A program made the translations under genes and the position numbers. The notes beneath the pieces are model-generated. The model was not told the DNA's origin and searched no databases. It saw only the letters and a list, made by a program, of their open reading frames with translations. From NCBI GenBank assembly GCA_002197995.1, contig NGZR01000002.1, positions 248,001 to 312,000 on the forward strand: a stretch of 64,000 nt of DNA, written 5' to 3'. Positions within the stretch are counted from its first letter, which is position 1; each line of letters opens with the position of its first letter. Source of the stretch: Gaeumannomyces sp. JS-464. Its lineage: Eukaryota; Ascomycota; Sordariomycetes; Magnaporthales; Magnaporthaceae. This document shows, piece after piece, positions 55,190 through 64,000 of the stretch.

Positions 55190-55471
55190 CCATCTACATC
55201 TGTTCCGGTCCCGGGTGAGTAGGGGAACATCCTCATCTCGCATCAAGACACAAGGCAGCCTTCTCAAACTCTCCACTTGCCTTTTCACTTCCTGGGGCGC
55301 ACTTTTGATCGCTTCAGTGTCCTAACAAGACACCGTCCCTTTGAACTAGAACGCCAGGCAGACTTCACGCGCTCAGCCCCCTACACACTTAGCCGACGCA
55401 CACCCAACTCGCCTCCTCGCTGTTGCAAAACCCACTTTTGGGAATTGCAGGAGCACTCCACGGCAACCATC

Positions 55472-56709
55472 ATGGCCGACGAAATAGGCCTCGCACTCAG
55501 CGCTCTGAAGGGGATCCGTGCAGTTTACGTCTTCTGCGTGAACTTCAGAGACGCCGATGCGGACATTACCGAAACCGTGGAGCAGTACCACGAAGTCGAC
55601 AGACAGCTTCGTGCTGTCCAAAACAGGCGGGCCAGCCTGCGCCGCGCAGGCCATCACGCCGACATATTGGAGGAGGTGATGGCGGTCGAGAAGAGGGCCT
55701 GGCGTGAGTTACACGCGTTTGACAACCAGTTTCTTCGCAAGTTGAGCGCCAGGGACAGCCGTATGCCCCAGCTCCGGAGGCTTTGGAACAAGATTGGTTG
55801 GGCGCGTGACAGCACGATGAAGCTGCGCAGCAATGAGCTGCTGGTAAAGTAAGGCAACCACAGCGTTTAGACTTCCCCTACAAAGGACGCGAGAGCGCGA
55901 AGAATTCGTTGCTTTGACGGTCTTATTTCGCCTGCGTATAATCTGATTAACTTTGCATGCATCATTTTAGACTACGATTTTGCGTCAGCCTCCTGGCACA
56001 GTTGGACACTCACATGAGTGTCGTCCAGACATCCATGCGAGCAACGCGCATGATCCTGATGCACCTCGTGCCGGCACCACGTCCCGAAGACCATGACGAT
56101 GAGCTCCGTGAAGCTCAGGCCATTGCTGGCCACAACATCTCGGATGACACGGACGACTCGCTCGCCGTGGGCCTTCGCACTATCCAGCTGGGTCCTCTGC
56201 CTAGCGGGGTGGGGCGAGAGGTTTCGACGGTCGCAAGGGAGCGACTAGAGGCTTGTCGGATGGGCGAAAATCGGTCTGGGGACAGGACATTTTGTCGAGG
56301 ACGCCATCATCCAGACCTTGGGTTGCTGTTTCGGTTGGGCAAGTCGGGGGAAAGTTGGGCGGCGGAGGGTTTCAGGCGGACATGTGCGACAATAACCGCG
56401 GGTAGCCCGTGTATTTGCCAACCACCCAAGATTGATCACCTTGCATACATTTCATTTGTAACCACTAATAGATGTCGGCTTTCCTTGGTCTACACTGCGC
56501 GCCTGAGCTTGGCTGGACAGCCTTCGCCAACAGTGATTCGAATCTGCTGCGGAAGGAAAGGTCACGGAGGAGAGTCGGCGCGAGAAGAAGGGATAAAATT
56601 CAAGCTAAGCTATCCCGAGAGGACAGAAACGAACAGTATTAAAACCAAAAATGGCAGAGGACCCCACGGTGGAAACGGAAATGCTCCACGACAGGAAACA
56701 CCCTGTTAG
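55472..56709 (+). CDS. Helical protein, possible orphan STAND-type N-terminal domain (two exons)
   Basis: The ATG at 55472 starts MADEIGLALSALKGIRAVYV. An intron at 55849-55970 (GTAAGG donor, TTTTAG acceptor) joins LLVK to LRFCVSLLAQLDTHMSVV. Residues 1-160 look like an all-helical bundle with heptad-like spacing, similar in feel to the N-terminal domains (SesA/HeLo-like class) of fungal NOD-like STAND proteins, but no NACHT or repeat domain follows. The second exon is convincing to about residue 215 (STVARERLEACRMGE); the remaining frame to 56709 looks like 3' UTR and the real stop may follow another intron. The family link is a guess from pattern. Confidence 0.5.
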
Positions 56710-56890
56710 GAAGACGCCGCGGCAGGAAGACACCACGACGAAAACAAGAAACCACAAACAAAGAAAAGGTAGACACCCAGGAAAGGGGACCACACATATG
56801 TCGCCGTACCACGTCGCGACTCCAGAGCCAAACTCGCCCCGGCCCAAAGTCGGGGTCTGCCCCGAGGCCCGCCGACCTCGATGCACCTGA

Positions 56891-58055
56891 CTAGGCAGGG
56901 AGCACGCGCTCAAGGCAGCTGTAGGCCCTGTTGGCCAGGCGCCTGTTGTCGTACCGCATCTCCGCCATCTGGCGCCTGACCGCTTCGTCGTGTTGTCTCA
57001 TCTCAAACTCATTGTCCCAGGGCTCCTGTATGACTTGCCACTTCAAGTCCTCTATCCGGTCATGCCGCAGCCGTTCCGCGCCCGGAATCCGGTTGCGGAT
57101 GCGCGCCCCGAAGCATATCAAGATGAGCTCGTCGTTGTTGGGGGCGTCGGTCTCTGGGCGGCCGCTGGGGGGCCAGAACAGCTCGACCGGCTCGGCCGAG
57201 GAGAAGGCGAGGAATGCGAGCTCGGCAGCAAGGAACGTCAGGCGGCGGAGTCCCTCGTCGCGTACCCTGGGGTACTGGGTTTCGCTCCGGGGGAAGTAGC
57301 CCAGGACCTCCTTGATGAGCTTCTCGGTTGCGAGGACGTTCTTCATGCGCGGATCGTCCTCGGCGAAGTCCTCCTCGACTGGGTCCTGCAGGGTGCTGGC
57401 TTTGGTCGTGAAGTGGCAGGTGAGTGCCCGCCAGACGTGCCGCATCACCCTGGCAAGGTTCTCGGCTCCTTGACCGCCGGGTAAGCCGTTCAACCTGCTG
57501 TTGGCGAGGTAGTTGGGATCCCGGGCCATCATCTTCTGGTACGTCGACAGAATCTCGGGAGGGAGGAGTGTGATGCTCACGTCTCCTCGGGAATCATCCT
57601 CAGGTACAAGATCCGGGCGATAAGATGATGTAGTGCGTTATGCCGGCGGTGGGAGTCTTCATATTGAAGGATAATGTCCCAGTCATGGTGCGGGCCGGCA
57701 GCAGCATCGAAGAGCGAGGTGTCTGGCAAGTCGAGCTTGCAGTAGCTAATATCGTAAGAGGAAAGAAGGTCGTGGATGGCGCACCGGAAACTGGTAAGTC
57801 GATCGTCCAAGCGCGAGGAGAGTGACAGGCGGATTGGGGCATAAATGTAGCCGATTTGGCAGACAACAAGAGCGGCCTCATCGTGGTGGAAGGGGCTTGC
57901 CCTCGCGGCCTCAGGAGGTTTTTGCCGTACAGCCAATCTATGGTGCCCTGGAAGTGGTTGCGGGTTATGGCGAAGACGGCAAAGGTGGCGATGACTGCGG
58001 CGAGGATAGCGCAGCCCAGGCTGATGCCGGCAACGACAGGGCCGGAAAACGACAT
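56891..58055 (-). CDS. N-terminally membrane-anchored protein of unknown function, two homopolymer frameshifts
   Basis: The ATG at 58055 starts MSFSGPVVAG and a transmembrane helix (CAILAAVIATFAVFAIT) within residues 10-35. The frame leaves at the AAAAA run 57919-57923 (one base missing) and continues in another as FHHDEAALVVCQIGYIYAPI, SFRCAIHDLLSSYDISY and HHDWDIILQYEDSHRRHNAL. A second missing base near 57583 leads to ITLLPPEILSTYQKMMARDP and the C-terminal third, which ends RAYSCLERVLPA. Taken together the protein would have about 385 residues with a cytosolic or lumenal helical body. No family was recognised. The second half alone could be mistaken for a separate 229-residue gene, but it begins without an ATG. 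Confidence 0.6.
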
Positions 58056-59016
58056 GCTGAATGAAGAAGGGCAAAAGAGGAGCAAAATGCCTTGTGCAAA
58101 GAGGATGGGGGTCAAGGCGAAGGCTTGCGGGAAGAGTTGGGACGGGCCAGCAGCTTTTCCGGTAGTATTAGGGAAGACGGAAGAGAGAGCTGGAGGCCAG
58201 AAGAGTCAGAGAGGCGGGGGCCTGGGCTGGTATTGGTAAAGGAAAGGAATTTGGAGCAAACAAACGAAGCTCCGAGCTGGAATGCAAATTGGCAGGGAGT
58301 GACGGCGAGGTGTGTGTTCGAGCTAATTAGTGCTGAACGCTGCCGGATCGGGACTAGTGGCTGCGAATTTTGTTTTTCTTGGATTTGCCTGCCAGCCCAG
58401 ACTCGTCAAGTAGGATATGTGACAGTTCTGTCGGCCCCCACGGCTTGGTGCGGGAGTATCAACGACCGCGCAGGCCAGAGCCGTAAAATGACGCGGCGCA
58501 CACTGCCACCCCCCACCATCCCTGCGCCTTCTGCTCGGTCGTCCTCTTTTTCGGTCATCCTTGCTTTTGCCTGTTCGCACTATTGCCTGGGAACCAAACT
58601 GACCAAGGGCTGGATCCTGATGGCGGTGGCCAGGCGCACCTTTGCTCCCTAGGATCCAGGGAAGGCCCCTTTGCTCTCTTGGACCCAAAGTCTCTTCGCT
58701 CGCTTGGATCCAGAGGTGCCCGCCATTCGAGTTGAGCTCCCAGCAGGCAACAGTTCTTCTGATTTTCGTATCTTCTCCTCGTCCCTTCTCGCCTATATAT
58801 ATCTGCCTACGCATCATCCTCTGCCTTTCTCTCATCCTCCTACTCTCCTTCCTTCGTGCCACTCCCGTCAGCCCAAGCAGATATTTCCACTTCTTTCCGG
58901 CATCGTTCCCTCCTTCGCAAGCATTGTTGGTCTGTCTGACGCCTTCAAGCTTTGGTCTTCCATCCATCCATACCATCGCCACTTTTACAACATAAATCAC
59001 TCCCACCCACGCCAAG
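58056..59016. other. Divergent intergenic region upstream of the Hsp70-like gene
   Basis: Contains three imperfect copies of a GGATCC(A)-centred phrase near 58650-58715, a TATA box at 58794 and a strongly CT-rich leader. No coding frame is convincing. Confidence 0.5.
58794..58802 (+). promoter_or_regulatory. TATA box of the Hsp70-like gene
   Basis: TATATATAT lies 215 nt before the ATG at 59017 and is followed by a CT-rich stretch and a CA-rich leader. Confidence 0.6.
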
Positions 59017-59309
59017 ATGTCTCCGTCTACATCCCAAACACCCGCCGGCAAGCCCGATGCTATCGTCGGCGTAGATATCGGTAATAACGGATGTAAGCAC
59101 ACCATCCCTCACACCCACAACCAGCACGTTTTTCGTCCCTTCCGCCGTCAAAACTGCTATCTAACCCTTAGGCTAACCTGTTGCCTATGGGCGGATTCGA
59201 AATATCTAGTCGCGAAAGTCGCCCTGTCCTTCTTGACCTCTCAGGAGGATGCCTACACGGAGCCGCGGCACGTCGCGTGGAACGGGTGCTGCCCAGCTGA
59301 GGCGCTCCC

Positions 59310-60006
59310 GGCGGTGGTGGCCTATACAGGCCACAAAACATGGGTCGGGCAGATCCCGGAACTGGTAGAGGAGGACCAGTCCGCCGACGTTTATCGGTGC
59401 TTTAAGTTCGCCGCCCTGGAGAAGGACCGGACGAAGACGACGGTCGAGTTTGTCAGGGGCAATTCCACGAAAAATGCCGCGGGCATTTTTAAAGTGTTCC
59501 TAAAAAGGGTTTTTAAAAAAGTTAAAAACTTTTACAATTATAATAAAGCTAATTTTTTGCATTACGTTATTTGCTTTTTTAAAAAGCGGTTATTATTAAT
59601 ATTAAATTCGGCGTTTTTAATAATGTAAAAAAAAACGGGCGTAAACTTTTGGTCGAAATTACGCGTATAACGGCTAGCATATAACCGTATAGCAATAATT
59701 GCGATAAATTTTACATTATAAAAAAAATTACTTTTACCGAAGCTAAAACTATGGGATTATATATTATTAACGGCTTAAAACAACTTAACCAGGTAAATTC
59801 GCCTGCTTTTTATCGCTCCACCGTTATATTACAATAACGGGCAAAAAGCTAACCCAAATAAAACTTATATAATTTACAAATTGGAAAAACCTGCCTTATT
59901 ATTAATATCGGTTTAAAAACATTTATAAGCGTTTACAGGTTCCTTTTAAAGCAATGCTTCGTAATTGCAGGCTAACATTCCTCCTAACTTAAAACCTAGC
60001 TATGCT
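59310..60006 (+). repeat. 697-bp tandem duplication, first copy
   Basis: Starts with GGCGGTGGTGG in an exon and runs to just before the RIP-altered copy of the same 11 bp at 60007. Its left 150 bp are intact coding sequence; the right part is AT-rich. Confidence 0.9.
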
Positions 60007-60480
60007 AACGGTAGTAGCTTATACAAGCCACAAAACATGGGTTGGGCAAATCCCGGAACTGGTAAAGGAAAACCAATCCGCTAACGTTTATTAGTGCTTT
60101 AAATTCGCCGTTTTAAAAAAGAACCGGACGAAAACGACGGTCGAGTTTATTAAAGGCAATTTTACGAAAAATGCCGCGGGCATTTTTAAAATGTTTTTAA
60201 AAAGGGTTTTTAAAAAAGTTAAAAACTTTTACAATTATAATAAAGCTAATATTTTTGCATTACGCTATTTGCCTTTTTAAAAAGCGGCCGTTATCGATAT
60301 CGAACTTAGCGTTTCCAGTAATATAAAAAAAACGGGCGTAAATTGTTAATCGAAATTGCGCGTATAGCGGTTAGCATATAACCGTATAGCAGTAATTGCG
60401 ATAAACCCCATATTATAAAAAAGATTACTTTTACCGAAGCCGAAGCTGTGGGATTATATATTATTAACGGCCTAAAGCAA
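59460..60480. other. RIP-mutated AT-rich block centred on the duplication junction
   Basis: The sequence changes from GC-rich coding to AT-rich, TTAA-dense DNA and back. Differences between the two 697-bp copies are transitions of C to T or G to A; mutations lie in either copy. The flanks outside are unaltered. Confidence 0.85.
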
Positions 60481-60703
60481 CTAAACCAGGTAGGCTCGCT
60501 TGCCTTTTGTCGCTCCACCGCCACATTACAGTAACGGGCAGAAGGCTAACCCAAGTAAAACTTGTGTGATTTACAGGTTGGAAAGACCTGCCTTGTTGTC
60601 GACATCGGTTTAGGAACATCTGTAAGCGCTCACAGGTCCCCCTTAAAGCAGTGCTTCGTAACTGCAGGCTAACATTCCTCCCAACCCAGGACCTGGCCAT
60701 GCT
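60007..60703 (+). repeat. 697-bp tandem duplication, second copy
   Basis: Starts with the mutated junction AACGGTAGTAG and ends before the third GGCGGTGGTGG at 60704. The left part is AT-rich; the right 200 bp are nearly intact. The distance from copy to copy is 697 bp at both ends, so no indels separate the copies. Confidence 0.9.
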
Positions 60704-61760
60704 GGCGGTGGTGGACGAGAGCAAAGGCAAGGGCAAGGTTGGAATCAAGGCCGACTTTCTAAATCCGGTGTCCAGTGGGATGGCAGGGGGTTCCCATCTT
60801 GACAAGGCCTTTACCAATATGCTGGTAAACTACCTGACTCCACTTGCCCTCCCTTGGCTCGAGGACTGTTCTCCCAGCGGCTGCGCCCAGTCAATTTGCC
60901 GAAGTGCCGCCTACTTCCGCGCAAAAGCCAATTTCTCCAGCACCACGACATGGGAGGAGTATCTCAGGATTCCTCCCCGGGATTGAAGCCCGGTGCATCC
61001 ATCAACGCCGCCAGACGGAGCGGCCTGAAGATAGTCGACAACAAACTGCATGCGGACAGGTACGTATGCGACAATCGATCCCCTCGCCTAGTTGCTCCCC
61101 TAGCTAGGCAATCACTTGGCACGCCGGCTAATATGACTCTCTCCAGCACCGTGTTCAAGCGGCTGTTCGAAGAACAGCTCGTCGGCGGCAGCCAGGACAA
61201 ATACGTGGAAGACAGCATCCTGGCCCAGGCCATAACGATGCGTGACAACTTGGGTTCACAACCCATCCAAGTCGGACGTTTGGAAGGCCCTGATGTCCCA
61301 GCAGGGTGACTGCACCGACGCCATCGACTTTGTCGTCTTCGCCGGGGGCATGGGGGGCTCAAAGTACATCCAGCAACGCGTCGAGGAGGAGCTGAAGCTA
61401 GAGGACAAGCAGGCGCCCAAAACCACGGGGGCGTCCCGCGATGCGGGCTTGGGCGAGGTGACCCGGCGCACTGAGTTCATCTCCTACCCGAAGCCGCAGC
61501 TCTGTGTAGCATACGGCTTGGCGTTGTCGCGGATACTAGAGGTCATGCCTGGCCGCGGCCGCGGTGTCCAGGGGTCATCTCTCGCTCTAAGCACTAGCGG
61601 GTGCTTGATTCTCGCCCACTCGTGGGCTCTGCTTGGCATGGATTCCCTTTGTTCTTTGGCTTCGTGTGTCCTCTCCTGTCCGGTATCGCGCTGTTCCGCT
61701 CTGTCTGTACGTACCTGGGTAGTCGGTTCATTCTTTGTCCTGCCTCCTCTGGACAGTTGA

Positions 61761-62426
61761 TAGAGATCTGCCAATCCTTTCCGCACTGTTTCCCTTGGCG
61801 CAAATACTGCTGCTCGTCTGCCCGTCCCGCTCTCCCCCAGATTCGGGCTCTCCTGGTCGCTTTCGCGGTGCTTGGCGGCTCGGTCGGGTGCGGTCCTCCT
61901 GTCGCTCGCTGGATGCAAGCCAAGTCCGAGCCTCAGTCCGAGCATGGGCGAACGCCATGCCCCCGTAGCCTATCCATTCTGCCGACCGCACCATGATTTG
62001 CTCCTGCTCGCGAGCTAGCCGCGTTCCGTCGGACAAATGGTGACGAGCGCTGACCTGCATGCGGGTGATACATGCCTTGTAGCCCGCTTCCCGGTGCAAA
62101 GGCCCCTCTGGTTGGCTTGATACAGGGAGCAGCCAAGTCCCCGGCTCGGGAATAATGGACATTTAAAGTGTTCGGAGCTTGGCGCTGCTCGCCAGCATTG
62201 CTGCGGCTTTGCTGTCAGTGTGGTGACGCCTGCTATCCCCGTAAAACGTAGCCATCCTCCGAGCTGGCTCGGAGCCTAGCCACGTCACGTCCCTCGTTAA
62301 ATCGTAGTTGCCAGGTTTTTAATAAGTCCCAGAAGCCCCGGTGTGCCGGCTGCTGGTATCCGAACCCTGTTCAGCATAAATCTCTGCGAAAAGGAACGAA
62401 AAAAAAAAAAAAAAAAAAAAACAAGG
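61761..62426. other. Intergenic spacer with poly-A tract
   Basis: Between the Hsp70-like and GMC genes. A run of 23 A (62399-62421) ends six bases before the GMC start codon. No coding frame is convincing. Confidence 0.5.
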
Positions 62427-64000
62427 ATGCCGGGCCTCTCCGTACTCGGCGTTGCCGCACTCGCACTCGTGGTGCGCGCCCAAACTTTACCGCAGGGCAG
62501 GGTCAAGCGGGACGCCGCAGAGCTGCGCGGGACATACGACTTTGTCGTCCTTGGCGGAGGGACCGCGGGCCTGACGGTCGCCGACAGGCTCACAGAGGCC
62601 TTCCCCGACCGCAAGTGCTCCTTCCGGGCCGCCCCGCGCAGGACGGAATGCTGACTGGCCGCCGCAGGGACCGTCTTGGTCGTCGAGCTTGGAGATCTCG
62701 TCTACGCGGCCGGGGTCAACGAGCCGCCCGGGTACCCTCCATCGGTTCCTGGCTGGAGGGTCACGTCGGCCCGAACCCAGCGCTCAACGGGCGCGCGGCG
62801 GGGTCACTATCGGAAAGGTGGGCGGCCCTGCCAGCTTGCCATCCATGTCCGCCCGCTGGCTGACAAGCCCCTTGCGCCCCACAGGCTGTCGGCGGCGGCA
62901 CGACCATCAACGGCCAATTCTTCGATCGAGGGTCCGCGTCCGACTACGACGCCTGGGCGGCGCTCGTGTCGCCCGAGTTTGACGAATCCGAGGACAAATG
63001 GGATTGGGAGGGACTGCTTCCGTATTTTAAAAAGGCATGCCCGTCCAACGAATGACACACTCGTCAGGGTGGTCTCTTTCCAAGGACAGGAGGATGACTG
63101 CTGACGAGACGCGTCCCGGCCAGAGTGTCACTTTCACAGAGCAACCAAGGAGAGCGCCGAGAAATACGGCTACACGTGGAACACAGATGCTGCGTATGGC
63201 GGTAACACGCCCATCCACGCCAGCTTTCCGCCGTTCCAGTGGCCAATGCAGGGTATGATCACCACCTGGCTGCCTGTCACTTTTTTCTTCCTCTTTTTTT
63301 TTTTACTAACTACCGAGCCGTCAACACCACCACTAGCCCTGACGTGGAAGGCATGGATCGACACAGGCCTCGAGGCGAACGGGGAGTGCGCCGCAGGCAG
63401 CAAGGTGGGCATGTGCTGGGTCCCATCGTCGCAACACCCGCACACGGCGAGGCGTTCTCACGCGGGGACGGGCCACTTCCTCGACGTGACCGACCGCCGG
63501 CCCAACTACGACCTCCTCGTCCGCCACCGGGCCATCCGGGTGCGGTACGCCAGGGGCGCCGGGGACGGGAGGGCGGTGCTCGACGGCGGGCCGCCCAAGG
63601 TCGAGATCAGGGCCGAGGGGAGCAACGCCACGACGTGGGTCACGGCGACGTAGGAGGTCATCGTCGCGGCCGGGGCGCTCAACACGCCCCTCATCCTGCA
63701 GCGGAGCGGCATTGGCCCCAGGGGCGTCCTCGACAAGGCAGGCGTGGAGCAGATTTTTGACCTCCCAGCGGGGGACAGGTGAGACCTGCCGCGGGCTTGT
63801 GAGGACGGACCGAGGCGCCGAGCAATGCTGAATACGATGAACGGCGCAGAACTTCCACGACCATGGCGGCCTAGCATACAAGGCCACGTGTAGGGACCAC
63901 CCTTCCCTTCCCCTACCTCTTTTGTCCCCTGCCTTTTCCATCTTTTAACCCTTCCCATCCCCACCCCAATCTTCCGGTTTCTTGCAAAGGGACGGCAAGC
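62427..64000 (+). pseudogene. GMC oxidoreductase (5' part), frameshifts and one in-frame stop, runs off the window
   Basis: The ATG at 62427 gives a signal peptide (MPGLSVLGVAALALVVRA) and the FAD motif YDFVVLGGGTAGLTVADRL. Exons follow at 62668-62817 (TVLVVELGDLVYAAGV), 62885-63034 (VGGGTTINGQFFDRGSASDY), 63124-63252, 63337-63778 (SSQHPHTARRSHAG; AGALNTPLILQRSGIGPRG) and 63850 on (NFHDHGG). The motifs and the secretion signal fit a secreted GMC oxidase such as an aryl-alcohol or glucose oxidase relative, with FAD. Missing bases are implied at the CCC 62770, the GGGG 62800 and the AA 63143. The intron after 63034 would use a GC donor. A TAG at 63651 interrupts VTAT and EVIVAAGAL in the same frame and cannot be explained by a homopolymer. 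The gene continues past 64000. Confidence 0.8.

Larger units (their letters stand above)
50648..55471. other. Gene-poor region, about 4.8 kb
   Basis: Divergent spacer between the secreted Thr-rich gene and the helical protein gene. Frames are short and overlapping with no recognisable domain. Small repeats built on CCTAGGTG occur at about 50740 and 55050-55082. T runs are present near 52600. No tRNA-like sequence was found. Confidence 0.5.
59017..61760 (+). pseudogene. Hsp70/actin-fold ATPase-like gene disrupted by a RIP-mutated 697-bp tandem duplication
   Basis: Exon 1 starts MSPSTSQTPAG and has the phosphate-1 motif VGVDIGNNG; an intron (59093-59209) probably leads to FAKVALSFLTSQEDAYTEPR. 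After the duplicated segment the phosphate-2 motif CLVVDIGLGTS is split by a 68-nt intron (60622-60689) from DLAMLAVVDESKGKG. The adenosine motif VVFAGGMGGSKYIQQ lies near 61330. This order is that of the Hsp70/actin ATPase fold; such stand-alone ATPase proteins are common in fungi. The duplication (59310-60006 and 60007-60703) is not a multiple of three, its middle is full of stops, and the 3' part shows more frame changes around 60970 and 61240. The gene is inactive as sequenced. The end at 61760 is approximate. Confidence 0.75.

Noticed and set aside
56891..57580. A separate 229-residue gene
   Set aside because: It starts without an ATG and directly continues the upstream frame after a one-base shift, so it is the C-terminal part of the membrane-anchored protein.
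59460..60480. A second transposon remnant
   Set aside because: The AT-rich block resembled the retrotransposon, but exact 697-bp periodicity and flanking ATPase motifs show a mutated duplication of the host gene.

Overview
The window looks like chromosomal DNA of a filamentous ascomycete (Pezizomycotina, most likely Sordariomycetes; inference). GC-rich genes carry short GT-AG introns of about 58-128 nt with CTRAC-like branch points. Gene families are typically fungal: Zn(II)2Cys6 regulator, CFEM-like GPI protein, DUF7587-type protein, GMC oxidoreductase, Dal5-type MFS. There is also a Ty3/gypsy element converted to AT-rich DNA in the manner of repeat-induced point mutation (RIP). No tRNA, rRNA or CRISPR was seen.

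Layout. 0.5-8.7 kb: a small unknown protein, a roughly 1140-residue unknown protein and a flavin-dependent monooxygenase-like protein. 10-15.5 kb: a short Pro/Ser-rich protein, a cycloeucalenol-cycloisomerase-like membrane protein, a three-exon CFEM-like secreted protein and an MFS transporter. 16.4-22 kb: an intracellular GH31 alpha-glucosidase, divergent from the transporter, followed by a Zn2Cys6 transcription factor; these three could form a small catabolic unit (inference). 22-36 kb: gene-poor, with one 608-residue Ser/Pro-rich protein, a 24-bp minisatellite and a DUF7587-like gene. 36.4-37 kb: a small ASCH/PUA-like protein. 37.9-44.9 kb: a complete but dead 6967-bp LTR retrotransposon with 316-bp LTRs, a 5-bp target duplication and a chromodomain. 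45-50.7 kb: a membrane protein with two HxxHC motifs, an MBL-fold-like protein, a Pro-rich coiled-coil protein and a secreted Thr/Val-rich protein. 55-58 kb: a helical protein and a membrane-anchored protein. 59-61.8 kb: an Hsp70/actin-fold ATPase gene broken by an exact 697-bp internal tandem duplication whose central part is RIP-mutated. 62.4 kb to the end: a GMC oxidoreductase, running off the window.

Two themes stand out. First, RIP has left two directional footprints, in the retrotransposon and in the internally duplicated Hsp70-like gene; in both, outer parts are spared. Second, many conserved genes (CPI-like, MFS, GH31, Zn2Cys6, DUF7587-like, the 58-kb membrane gene, GMC) are broken by single-base frameshifts that nearly all fall in short homopolymers. 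That pattern suggests systematic homopolymer errors in the assembly rather than many independent pseudogenes, so these genes are listed as CDS with the shifts described. No frame was repaired in the coordinates given.
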